Positions 1-6,693 of a stretch of DNA of 16,614 bases are shown in pieces. Under the pieces are notes generated by a model that searched no databases, had not been told where the DNA came from, and saw only the letters and a list, made by a program, of their open reading frames with translations. Within the stretch, counting starts at the first letter, position 1, and each line of letters opens with the position of its first letter. Made by a program: the position numbers and the translations under genes. The stretch comes from DASVEG01 sp036380695 (GTDB taxonomy: Bacteria > Actinomycetota > Acidimicrobiia > Acidimicrobiales > CADCTF01): positions 1-16,614 of the forward strand of contig DASVEG010000155.1 in the NCBI GenBank assembly GCA_036380695.1, read 5' to 3'.

Positions 1-1
1 G

Positions 2-436
2 CTCTTCGGCCCGCTGCCGCTGTACACGAGCCCGCTCCGGCGGTGCGTCGAGACGGCGGCTCCGCTCGCGGCGCGGTGGGGCGTGGAGTCCGTCGTCGAC
101 GGTGGCGTCGGCGAGGTACGAGCGCCGAGCCCAGAGCTCGCCGGTCGAGGCCCATGGCTGAGCGCCTTCATGCAACAGACATGGGACGAGCAGATCGACT
201 CCCTCCGGGCGTGGCGCGACGCGGTCGTCGACGCGGTGCGGCGCATCGGCGCGCAAGGCGATGCGGTCGTCGTCACCCACTTCATCGCGATCAACGCGGT
301 CGTCGGCGAAGCGACGGGTGATCGCCGCGTCGTCTCGTTCGCCCCGGACAACTGCTCGCGAACCGAGGTGTCGGTCGGCGATGGTGGCATCGAGCTCGTC
401 GAGCTCGGCGAGCAAGCGCGCACCATCGTCACGTGA
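2..436 (+). CDS. Histidine phosphatase family protein (5' end outside window)
   Basis: The C-terminal 144 residues of a phosphoglycerate-mutase-like histidine phosphatase are present. The frame is open from base 2, so the start and the N-terminal RHG motif with the phospho-accepting His lie upstream. Visible hallmarks are TSPLRRCVETA, the family's conserved SPLxRxxxTA segment with a phosphate-binding Arg, and VVVTHFIAINAVVG, which holds the second catalytic-site His. These enzymes remove phosphate from small metabolites or proteins in the cytoplasm; the substrate cannot be told from this fragment. The stop codon overlaps the GTG start of the acyl-CoA ligase by 4 bp (GTGA), so the two are probably translationally coupled and belong to one operon. 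Family assignment is secure; role is unknown. Confidence 0.85.
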   Translation, partial: LFGPLPLYTSPLRRCVETAAPLAARWGVESVVDGGVGEVRAPSPELAGRGPWLSAFMQQTWDEQIDSLRAWRDAVVDAVRRIGAQGDAVVVTHFIAINAVVGEATGDRRVVSFAPDNCSRTEVSVGDGGIELVELGEQARTIVT

Positions 437-1956
437 AGGTCGCGCTCACGCCGCTCGACTTCATCGAGCGGGCGCGCCGCATCTACGGCGAGCTGGACGC
501 AGTGGTCGACGGCGGGCGCCGCTTGACCTATGCGGAATTGGCGTCCCGCGCGCACGCGCTCGGTGCGGCCCTACAGGAGCGCTGCTCGCCTGGCGATCGC
601 GTTGCGTACCTCTGCCCGAACACGGTCGAGCTGCTCGAGGCGTACTACGGCGTGCTCCTCGCTGGTTGCGTGCTCGTGCCGCTCAACGTCCGGCTCGCGC
701 CTGCGGAGTTGCAGGCGATCGTCGACGACTGCGCGCCGTCGTTGCTCGTCGACCACCCGTCGCTGTCGACGCTCGCGGACGGGCTCGCTGTCGCGGACCG
801 GGTCACCATCGGCCCGGCGTACGCGGACCTGCTGGCGGCGCACGCCGTCGACCCCGCGACCGTCGTCGTCGAGGTGGACGACGAGGACGCGTGCTGCGAG
901 CTCTTCTACACGAGCGGCACGACCGGGCTCCCGAAGGGCGCCATGCTCACGCACCGCAACCTGGCGACGCACGCGATCGACGCGGCGTTGAGCATGGCGT
1001 GCACGCATCGCGACGTCGTGCTGCACACGATTCCGCTCTTCCACGTCAACGGGTGGGGCACGCCGCACTGGGTCACGTTGCTCGGCGCGAGGCACGTGAT
1101 GCTCCCGCGGTTCGACCCAGCGGGGGTGCTGCGGTTGATCGAGGCCGAAGGCGTCACGCGCCTGCACCTCGTGCCGACGATGGCCGCGTCGCTCGTCGTC
1201 GCGCCGGAGCTGGCGAAGCACGACTACTCGTCGCTAGTGCAGGTGACGGTCGGCGGCGCGCCGCCGGGGCCCGTCCTCCTCGGCGAACTGGAGGACGCCT
1301 TCGGGTGCGAGGTCGTCTGCGGCTACGGCATGACGGAGTCGGCGCCGCAGCTCACCAAGGCGCTCACCAAGCGGTCGCACGACGCCTTGCCCGCGGACGA
1401 GCAGCGCCGCCGGCGGGCGACGACCGGGCTGCCGAACATCGGCGTCGACCTGCGAGTGTTCGGCGCGAACGACGTGGAGGTGGCGTGGGACGGCCGGACC
1501 GTCGGCGAGATCTGCGTCCGCTCGAACCACGTGATGGCCGGGTACTGGAACCAGCCGGACGCGACCGCCGAGGTCTTGCGGGGTGGGTGGCTGCGGACGG
1601 GCGACCTCGCGGTCGTCGATGGCGAGGGGTACGTCACGATCGTCGACCGCAAGAAGGACGTGATCATCAGCGGGGGCGAGAACGTGTCGTCGGTCGAAGT
1701 GGAGAAGGTCCTCTGCGAGCACCCCGCGGTGCTCGAGGCCGCGGTGGTGGGGATGGCCGACGAGCGATGGGGTGAGGTGCCGCGTGCCTTCGTCCGGCTC
1801 CGGCCGGACGCGGACGCGGCGCCCGACGAGATCGTGCGCTGGGTGGCCGAGCGGCTCGCGAAGTTCAAGGTGCCCAAACGCCTCGACGTGGTCGACGATC
1901 TGCCGAAGGGCGGGTCTGGCAAGGTGCTCAAGAGCGAGCTGCGGAGGTTGCCGTGA
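433..1956 (+). CDS. AMP-dependent acyl-CoA synthetase/ligase
   Basis: A 507-residue member of the ANL superfamily, a usual length for fatty-acid or aromatic acyl-CoA ligases. It should activate a carboxylic acid with ATP to an acyl-AMP and then form the CoA thioester. Motifs seen: the P-loop YTSGTTGLPKG (about residues 159-169), the A5 motif GYGMTES (297-303), the A7/A8 hinge region GWLRTGD and DRKKDVIISGGEN (385-417), and the C-terminal GGSGK with the catalytic lysine at about K497. No signal peptide or membrane segment is visible. The GTG start overlaps the phosphatase stop by 4 bp, and the stop overlaps the next gene's GTG by 4 bp. The substrate is not determined by sequence; with a maleylacetate-reductase-like neighbour, an aromatic, medium-chain or dicarboxylic acid is plausible (inference). 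Confidence 0.93.
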   Translation: MKVALTPLDFIERARRIYGELDAVVDGGRRLTYAELASRAHALGAALQERCSPGDRVAYLCPNTVELLEAYYGVLLAGCVLVPLNVRLAPAELQAIVDDCAPSLLVDHPSLSTLADGLAVADRVTIGPAYADLLAAHAVDPATVVVEVDDEDACCELFYTSGTTGLPKGAMLTHRNLATHAIDAALSMACTHRDVVLHTIPLFHVNGWGTPHWVTLLGARHVMLPRFDPAGVLRLIEAEGVTRLHLVPTMAASLVVAPELAKHDYSSLVQVTVGGAPPGPVLLGELEDAFGCEVVCGYGMTESAPQLTKALTKRSHDALPADEQRRRRATTGLPNIGVDLRVFGANDVEVAWDGRTVGEICVRSNHVMAGYWNQPDATAEVLRGGWLRTGDLAVVDGEGYVTIVDRKKDVIISGGENVSSVEVEKVLCEHPAVLEAAVVGMADERWGEVPRAFVRLRPDADAAPDEIVRWVAERLAKFKVPKRLDVVDDLPKGGSGKVLKSELRRLP

Positions 1957-3068
1957 CGAACGCGGCGTGGTCTCACACCGGATACGCCCAGCGGATCCAC
2001 TTCGGCGTGGGTGCGCTCGATGCGTTGCCGTCGGTGCTGAAGGAGGTCAACGCGCGCCGCGTGCTGCTGGTGACCACGACCGGGCGGCTCGCGTCGGTGT
2101 CGGGGCAGCGGCTGGTGTCGATGCTCGGGCGGACACTCGCGGCGACGTATGACGGTGTGCGCTCGCACGTCCCGACGTCGACCGTGCAGGCGGCGTTGGG
2201 CATCGCCCGCGACCGCGACGTCGACGCGGTGGTGTCGTTCGGCGGCGGTTCGTGCGCGGATGCCGGCAAGGCCGTGTGCTTCTTCGTCGAGCAGGAGGCG
2301 GGCACGCCGGGAGGGTCGTACGTCGACCGTCCCGCGTTCGCGCACGTGTCGATCCCGACGACGTACTCGGGCGCCGAGCTGACCCCGTTCTTCGGCATGA
2401 CCGACGAGAACACGCGGCGGAAGTCGGGCGCAGGCGGCCCGACCGTCGCGCCGCTCGCCGCGATCTACGACCCGCTGCTCACGCTCGACACGCCAGCGGA
2501 CGTGAGCGCGCAGACGGGGATGAACGCGCTCGCGCACGGCGTCGAGTGCGCCTACTCGCCCGTGCGCACGCCGGAGGCGGAGGCCGTCGCGCTGGCGGCG
2601 ATCGAACGCATCGCGCAAGCGCTTCCGTGGGTGGTCGAGGAGCCCGACAACGTCACCGCGCGCACGCGCATGTTGGAGGGGGCCGCGCTCGGAGGGCGGT
2701 GCCTGCAGAACGCGTCGATGGGCGTGCACCACGGCCTCGCGCAACTCGTCGGCGGCCGGACGGGGATCCCGCACGGGCTCGCGAACGCGGTGATCCTCGC
2801 CGCCGCCGTGCGGTTCAACGCCGAGGCTGTGCCGTACGAGGTCGCGCGGATCGGCGCCGCGATGGGTGCGACCGACGGCGACGCCGCGAGCGCAATCGAT
2901 GCGCTGCGTGCGCGCATCGGCGTGCCGGCCGGGCTCGCCGCCTGCGGCGTCACCGACGACGACCTCGACGCCGTCGCGCGCATGGCCGAGGGCAACGGCA
3001 ACGTGCGCGCCAACCCTCGCCCGGTCACCGGAGCCGACGCCCGCGCCATCCTCGACGACGCCTTCTGA
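1953..3068 (+). CDS. Maleylacetate reductase / iron-containing alcohol dehydrogenase family protein
   Basis: A 371-residue protein of the group III alcohol dehydrogenase fold. It has the dinucleotide-binding GGGS (97-100), the IPTTYSGAE loop (134-142), and a MNALAHGVE segment (190-198) of the kind found in maleylacetate reductases, which reduce maleylacetate to 3-oxoadipate with NAD(P)H in resorcinol and chloroaromatic breakdown. FucO-type metal ligands are Asp, His, His, His. Here the matching positions read N191, H195, Q264 (in HHGLAQ) and H274 (in IPHG), so only two are kept. Asn at the first position is usual in maleylacetate reductases; Gln at the third is less expected. The GTG start overlaps the ligase stop by 4 bp. 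Family is certain; the exact substrate is inferred and could be another aldehyde or keto acid. Confidence 0.85.
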   Translation: MTNAAWSHTGYAQRIHFGVGALDALPSVLKEVNARRVLLVTTTGRLASVSGQRLVSMLGRTLAATYDGVRSHVPTSTVQAALGIARDRDVDAVVSFGGGSCADAGKAVCFFVEQEAGTPGGSYVDRPAFAHVSIPTTYSGAELTPFFGMTDENTRRKSGAGGPTVAPLAAIYDPLLTLDTPADVSAQTGMNALAHGVECAYSPVRTPEAEAVALAAIERIAQALPWVVEEPDNVTARTRMLEGAALGGRCLQNASMGVHHGLAQLVGGRTGIPHGLANAVILAAAVRFNAEAVPYEVARIGAAMGATDGDAASAIDALRARIGVPAGLAACGVTDDDLDAVARMAEGNGNVRANPRPVTGADARAILDDAF

Positions 3069-3099
3069 CGCGCCGCGCCCAAAACCCTTGGGGCGGACC

Positions 3100-3105
3100 T
3101 AGCCT
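3100..3105 (+). promoter_or_regulatory. Candidate -10 element (TAGCCT) of a leaderless promoter
   Basis: TAGCCT lies exactly 6 nt before the ATG at 3112, and no Shine-Dalgarno sequence precedes that ATG. A TAnnnT hexamer at this spacing would place the transcript start on the A of the ATG, the typical arrangement of actinobacterial leaderless genes. No convincing -35 is seen. The same hexamer stands before the genes at 6299 and 11928. Confidence 0.5.
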
Positions 3106-3111
3106 CTGGGC

Positions 3112-3444
3112 ATGTCGTTCCTCGCCATCAACGCGATCACCGTGCCAGAGGGGAGTGGCGACGAGCTCGCGAAGCGGTTCGCTGCTCGCGCCGGCGCCGT
3201 CGACCAGCAGGAGGGGTTCGAGGGCTTTGAGCTCCTCCGCCCAGCGGACGGCCGCGACACGTGGCTGGTGATGACCCGCTGGCGCGACGAGGACGCGTTC
3301 AAGGGGTGGGTGAGCTCACCCGCGTTCGGTCACGGTCACGGGCGACCGGAGGGCGACGGCAGCGGGGCGGCGCCTGCACCCGTGGCGACGTCGAGCGAGC
3401 TGTGGCAGTACACCGTGGAGCAATCGACAGGAGGGCACGCATGA
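3112..3444 (+). CDS. IsdG/MhuD-like antibiotic biosynthesis monooxygenase family protein
   Basis: A 110-residue single ABM-fold protein. It resembles mycobacterial MhuD and staphylococcal IsdG, which dimerise and oxidatively open haem to release iron. The opening MSFLAINAITVPEG puts Asn at residue 7, and FKGWVSSPAFGHGHG puts Trp at 66 with His at 74 and 76. The catalytic set of MhuD is N7, W66 and H75, so Asn and Trp match exactly and the haem-ligand His is shifted by one on simple counting. The segment FEGFELLRPADG is also MhuD-like. The ATG was chosen because it fits both the N7 register and the leaderless promoter just upstream. The stop overlaps the VOC gene start (ATGA). It could instead be a quinone-forming or detoxifying ABM enzyme tied to the neighbouring catabolic genes. 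Confidence 0.75.
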   Translation: MSFLAINAITVPEGSGDELAKRFAARAGAVDQQEGFEGFELLRPADGRDTWLVMTRWRDEDAFKGWVSSPAFGHGHGRPEGDGSGAAPAPVATSSELWQYTVEQSTGGHA

Positions 3445-4025
3445 TCGATCCCATCGCCGAGGTACCGCGCTGGCGTGGCGTCAATCACCTCGCGCTCGTG
3501 ACGAAGGACATGGACGCGACCGTGCGCTTCTACCACGGCGTGCTCGGCATGCGGCTTGTCGCCAGCGTGATGGCCGGGCCGATGCGCCACTACTTCTTCG
3601 ACATCGGCGCGGAGAACACGATCGCCTTCTTCGAGGTGAAGGACGCGGAGACGTTCATGGCCCCCGCTGGCATCCCCGACCGCCTGCGCAAGGCCCAGTT
3701 CGACCACCTCTCGTTCAACCTGCCGGACGAGCAGGCGCTGCACGACCTTCGCGACCGGCTCAAGTCGGCGGGCTGCGGCGTCACCGACGTCGTCGACCAC
3801 GGCTTCGTCCGCTCGATCTACTTCAACGACCCGAACGGAATCGCGCTCGAAGCGTCGTGGTGGGCGATCGACCCGACGGGGCGGCCCGCCGACTACGGCG
3901 ACCGCCGGCTGTTCGGCGACCCCGACCCGGTGGCCGCAGTGCGCGAGCTCGCCGACACCGGCCAGCTCTCGTGGACGCCGACGACCGACCTCACCGAGGA
4001 CTCCGCCGCCGCCGACCCGGCCTGA
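3441..4025 (+). CDS. VOC family protein (glyoxalase/extradiol dioxygenase fold)
   Basis: A 194-residue vicinal-oxygen-chelate protein. Three metal-ligand positions of the fold are visible: H16 in VNHLALVTKDM, H89 in FDHLSFNL and E137 in YFNDPNGIALE. This His-His-Glu set is shared by type I extradiol dioxygenases, glyoxalase I and related enzymes, so a divalent metal is expected. The paired beta-alpha-beta-beta-beta modules span about residues 12-140; the rest is a longer tail rich in Asp and Pro. Type I extradiol dioxygenases usually have about 300 residues, so ring cleavage is possible but unproven. The ATG at 3441 was chosen because AGGAGG sits 7 nt before it and it overlaps the upstream stop (ATGA). 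It is the last gene of the plus-strand operon and ends before a strong hairpin. Confidence 0.85.
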   Translation: MIDPIAEVPRWRGVNHLALVTKDMDATVRFYHGVLGMRLVASVMAGPMRHYFFDIGAENTIAFFEVKDAETFMAPAGIPDRLRKAQFDHLSFNLPDEQALHDLRDRLKSAGCGVTDVVDHGFVRSIYFNDPNGIALEASWWAIDPTGRPADYGDRRLFGDPDPVAAVRELADTGQLSWTPTTDLTEDSAAADPA

Positions 4026-4051
4026 CCCGACCCGACCCCGAACGCGCAACC

Positions 4052-4090
4052 GGAGGCAATAGGGGCGGTGGTACCGCCTCTATTGCCTCC
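4052..4090. terminator. 18-bp hairpin between convergent genes
   Basis: Inverted repeat with arms 4052-4069 and 4073-4090 around a 3-nt loop. Seventeen positions pair perfectly and one is a G-T wobble. It lies between the stop of the VOC gene (plus) and the stop of the surface-protein gene (minus), so it can end both transcripts. No U-rich tail follows on either strand. A short run of CCCGA repeats (about 4024-4040) lies just before it. Confidence 0.7.
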
Positions 4091-4120
4091 GGAACGAAGC
4101 GCAGATGGTTCAGGCGGTGC

Positions 4121-5248
4121 CTAGCTGTTGTAGTAGCGGGTGCCTGCGGGGCGGACCGACAGCTTCACGCCGCCGAGCAGCAGCAGGCCGAGGCCGATCA
4201 TCGCCGCGGCGAACACCGCCAGGCCGAGCGACAGGCCGGTCGCGGCGAGCACCGCAGGAGCGGCCGCCGGGGCGGCGGGCGTCTCGGCTGCAGCGAGCAC
4301 CGCGGGAGCGGCGGGGGTGGCCGGGGTCGAGGGGGTGGCACGGGTCTGCTCGTTGCCGAGCACCGACGCCTCCTCCTCTTCCTCGTCCTTCGGCGCGGCG
4401 ACCACGCGGGTGTTCTCGAACGCCGCGGTCTCGTCGTCGTCGGTCAGCTCGATGACCGCGCTGCCGTCGTCGTCGGAGGCGCCGTTGATCGTGGTGGTCC
4501 AGGTGTTGCCACCCGGCACGGTCTCGGTGACCTCGCACGCGGTGTCCTCGGGCAGGCCGTCGAAGGTGACCGACTCGCCGTCGCCGAGCTCGAAGCTGGC
4601 AACGCCGTCGTCGAAGGTCACGCCATCGTCGTCGGTGTTTTCGTCCGAGAGCGACACCGGATCACAGTTGACGGTGAAGTCGAACGTCTCGCCACCGGCG
4701 CCGTTCACGACGTCCTTCGACACGGTCAGGGCCACCGTCGGAGCCGGGGGCGGCGGGTTCTCCGCATCGCCGACGGACCAGCACACGACGTTCGACTTCT
4801 GCGTGCTCTCGTTGCCCTCGGCGGGCTGGCCCGACAGGCGGGCGCGCATGCAGATCTGGTCGCCGTCCTCGACGTCGGACGGCACGGTGATCGTGTCGAA
4901 CTCGAACGTGCCGCTGTTCGCGACCGGCTTCTCTTCCTGGGTGAGCGAGTCGATCAGCGTGCCGTTGATGCGGACGCACCCGAGCAGCTTGTCGAGCTCG
5001 GTGCCGACCCAGTCGGCGGTGTCCCACGTCGCGGTGACGTCGATCTCGTCGCCGGCCTCGACGAACGAACCGCCTGCGGGGTCGGACGTGAGCGCGAGCG
5101 AGCTCTCGGGGTTGCCCGAGAACGCACCTGCACACTCGGTGTCTTCAGGAGCCGCTGATGCCGGAAGTGCGAACACGCCGACGATCGCGGTGATGAAGCC
5201 GAGTACAACGAGAAGCGCCCCAGCGCGGCGCTTGGCAATGCCCGCCAT
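4121..5248 (-). CDS. Secreted surface protein with LAATG sorting signal and prealbumin-like domain
   Basis: A 375-residue exported protein. Residues 1-33 form a signal peptide (KRR, hydrophobic core, cleavage near PASAA-PEDTE). An extracellular region (34-165) with Cys 39, 91, 133 and 156 is followed by a beta-rich domain (about 172-282; Cys 195 and 238) that looks like DUF5979/SpaA-type repeats, ending in AFENTR. Then come an acidic patch (288-294), a Pro/Ala/Thr linker, LAATG at 334-338, a hydrophobic stretch (about 339-360) and a basic tail (VKLSVRP). LAxTG is the recognition motif of class E sortases, so covalent anchoring to the cell wall is likely; simple membrane anchoring is the alternative. 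The ATG at 5248 has GGAGGA about 7 nt upstream; open frame continues far upstream but has no coding character there. Function is unknown; adhesion or stalk role is only inferred. Confidence 0.88.
   Translation of the reverse strand: MAGIAKRRAGALLVVLGFITAIVGVFALPASAAPEDTECAGAFSGNPESSLALTSDPAGGSFVEAGDEIDVTATWDTADWVGTELDKLLGCVRINGTLIDSLTQEEKPVANSGTFEFDTITVPSDVEDGDQICMRARLSGQPAEGNESTQKSNVVCWSVGDAENPPPPAPTVALTVSKDVVNGAGGETFDFTVNCDPVSLSDENTDDDGVTFDDGVASFELGDGESVTFDGLPEDTACEVTETVPGGNTWTTTINGASDDDGSAVIELTDDDETAAFENTRVVAAPKDEEEEEASVLGNEQTRATPSTPATPAAPAVLAAAETPAAPAAAPAVLAATGLSLGLAVFAAAMIGLGLLLLGGVKLSVRPAGTRYYNS
4245..4312. repeat. Short in-frame direct repeat in the linker of the surface protein
   Basis: A 20-nt unit at 4245-4264 recurs at 4293-4312 with one mismatch, 48 bp apart. 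In the protein it gives APAVLAA twice, 16 residues apart (314-320 and 330-336), once followed by AETPA and once by TGLSL. The second copy contains the LAATG sorting motif; the first looks like a motif-less copy. Confidence 0.7.
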
Positions 5249-5319
5249 CAGAAATCCTCCAGCTCGCACGCCTTGCCCCAGCGACACGGCGGCACGTAGC
5301 ACGACGGCTACACACAGTG

Positions 5320-5332
5320 AGGGTACTACCCT
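5320..5332. promoter_or_regulatory. Perfect dyad AGGGTA-C-TACCCT in the divergent intergenic region
   Basis: A 6-bp perfect inverted repeat with a 1-bp centre lies midway between the divergent genes starting at 5248 and 5396. Each strand reads TACCCT, which fits a TAnnnT -10 hexamer, so it could be a two-way promoter core or an operator. On the plus strand a second TAnnnT hexamer (TAGGAT, 5357-5362) lies further down and is the other candidate -10 for the 5396 gene. No clear -35 was found for any of these. Confidence 0.35.
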
Positions 5333-5395
5333 TCGTGTTCGAAATCCATGCATGAGTAGGATGACTTCGGGCACACGCCTGCCTCGGGAGGCCTC

Positions 5396-6229
5396 GTGAA
5401 GAAGATGCTGTCGATCGACGACCTGGCTCGCGACAGCCGGTTCCGTCGCATCCGCATGGAGCAGCTCGTGTTCGACGCCCGCCGCACGTACGCGGACCGC
5501 ACAGTCAGCACCTTCAAGCCGAGCGACCCGCAGTCGCCCGACGCGGCGCGCAGCTTGATGCACGGCATCTTCGTCGGCGAGATCCAGGCGCTCGAAGGCG
5601 CGGGCCGCACGTGCTTCGACTTCGAGACGGGCACCGGCACCGACGAGGTCCCGTTCGCCATGAAGCTCGACATGGCGCGGCAGTGCTGGGACGAAGCGCG
5701 CCACGTCGAGATCTCCGTCAAGTTGAGCGGCCACATGGGCACGGCGCTGGGTGAGTTCGGCGAGAACACGTTCCTCTTCGAGGCCGCGTGCAACCAAGAT
5801 CCGGTGCTGCGCCTCACCGGCGTCAACCGCGCCCTCGAGGGCCTCGCGATCGACGTCTTCAACACGATGCGCGAGTTCGGCAAGGCCATGACCGATCCCG
5901 TCCTCGAGTTCTGCGAGGACTGGATGCTGGCCGACGAGGTCACGCACGTGAAGATGGGCTCCGACTGGCTCCGGCGCCTCACCGAGGACGACAAGGATCG
6001 CCGCACCCGCGCCCTCGAGTTCCAGCGCACCGTCGACAAGCTGTTCAGCTTCGGCGGCTTCCGCGGCGAGAAGGAAGAGAACCCCGTCCACCTGGCGCGC
6101 AAGTTCCGCACCATGGCCGGGTTCAGCGAAGGCGAGATCCACGAGCTCGTCGACGTCGCCGCCGAGGCCCAGGCCGAGGCCGAGGCGCTCGCGGCCGCCG
6201 CCGCCGGCGCGATGACCACCGCGTCCTGA
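5396..6229 (+). CDS. Ferritin-like diiron protein, DUF455-like
   Basis: A 277-residue, mostly helical protein with the ligand pattern of a diiron four-helix bundle: E62 in GEIQALEG, E100 and H103 in DEARH, E148 in NRALEGLAID, and E181 and H184 in DEVTHVKMG. The two ExxH pairs on separate helices and the order of motifs match ferritin-like proteins of the DUF455 group, whose biochemical role is poorly defined; an oxidase, hydroxylase or iron-handling function is possible. The C terminus is an Ala/Glu-rich helix. The GTG at 5396 was taken as start, with GGGAGG 4 nt upstream. An in-frame ATG at 5405 is an alternative with a 13-nt spacing. It is transcribed divergently from the surface-protein gene and is followed by a hairpin, so it is probably monocistronic. 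Confidence 0.8.
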   Translation: MKKMLSIDDLARDSRFRRIRMEQLVFDARRTYADRTVSTFKPSDPQSPDAARSLMHGIFVGEIQALEGAGRTCFDFETGTGTDEVPFAMKLDMARQCWDEARHVEISVKLSGHMGTALGEFGENTFLFEAACNQDPVLRLTGVNRALEGLAIDVFNTMREFGKAMTDPVLEFCEDWMLADEVTHVKMGSDWLRRLTEDDKDRRTRALEFQRTVDKLFSFGGFRGEKEENPVHLARKFRTMAGFSEGEIHELVDVAAEAQAEAEALAAAAAGAMTTAS

Positions 6230-6246
6230 TCGAGTCCGTGTAACAC

Positions 6247-6267
6247 CAGCCGCGAGTACCGCGGCTG
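6247..6267 (+). terminator. GC-rich hairpin after the ferritin-like gene
   Basis: Arms 6247-6254 and 6260-6267 pair over 8 bp around a 5-nt loop (AGTAC), starting 17 nt after the stop codon. There is no U-tract. A factor-independent terminator without a U-tail is likely but not certain. Confidence 0.5.
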
Positions 6268-6284
6268 AGGCGCGCAAGACGCTC

Positions 6285-6290
6285 TAGCCT
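6285..6290 (+). promoter_or_regulatory. Candidate -10 element (TAGCCT) of a leaderless promoter
   Basis: TAGCCT ends 8 nt before the GTG at 6299, which has no Shine-Dalgarno sequence. The spacing fits a leaderless or almost leaderless transcript. It is identical to the hexamers before 3112 and 11928. Confidence 0.45.
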
Positions 6291-6298
6291 GCCGACCC

Positions 6299-6670
6299 GT
6301 GTTCGCGGCGCTGCTCGACGTCCACGAAGGGTGGGCGTGGGTCGTGATCCTGTCCAACGGCCTCGCCGGGCTGTGGGCGCTCGGCGCGGCGTGGATCCCC
6401 GGCCTACGGACGCGCGCCCTCTGGTGGTTCACCGTGCTGGCCGAGCTGACCGTGTTCGTTCAGGTCGCGCTCGGCGTCGGTCTCGTGGCGGGCCAAGGCA
6501 TCGAGGCGCCGCAGTTCCACATGTTCTACGGCTTCGTCGCCATCATCGCCGTCGGGATCCTCTACAGCTACCGGGCGCAGATGCGGCACCGGCTCTACCT
6601 GCTCTACGGCTTCGGCGGCCTGTTCATCATGGGGCTCGGGATTCGCGCCCTGCTCGTCGGCCAGGGATAG
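6299..6670 (+). CDS. Small integral membrane protein of unknown function
   Basis: A 123-residue protein with about four hydrophobic segments: roughly 12-33, 41-62, 74-91 and 100-118. Short loops carry charged residues (GLRTRALWW; YRAQMRHR). His residues occur near the membrane faces at H9 (DVHEGW) and H73 (PQFHMFYGF). Their placement would allow haem or metal binding, but no family motif proves this. I do not recognise the family. The GTG start is favoured by the candidate leaderless promoter just before it. The c-di-GMP enzyme gene begins 23 bp after the stop, so the two may be co-transcribed and could be functionally linked. Confidence 0.75.
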   Translation: MFAALLDVHEGWAWVVILSNGLAGLWALGAAWIPGLRTRALWWFTVLAELTVFVQVALGVGLVAGQGIEAPQFHMFYGFVAIIAVGILYSYRAQMRHRLYLLYGFGGLFIMGLGIRALLVGQG

Positions 6671-6693
6671 CCCTTACGGGCCATGACACGAAA

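Noticed and set aside
1323..2774. Long minus-strand open frame opposite the acyl-CoA ligase and the maleylacetate-reductase-like gene
   Set aside because: Arg/His-rich with no domain motifs; it is the usual antisense frame of GC-rich genes whose plus-strand frames have strong family motifs.
4024..4040. Short CCCGA tandem run as a possible repeat array or CRISPR
   Set aside because: Only about four imperfect 5-bp units; a simple low-complexity run with no spacers.
5249..6277. Upstream extension of the surface-protein reading frame on the minus strand
   Set aside because: It is antisense to the ferritin-like gene. A Shine-Dalgarno, ATG and signal peptide at 5248 mark the true start.
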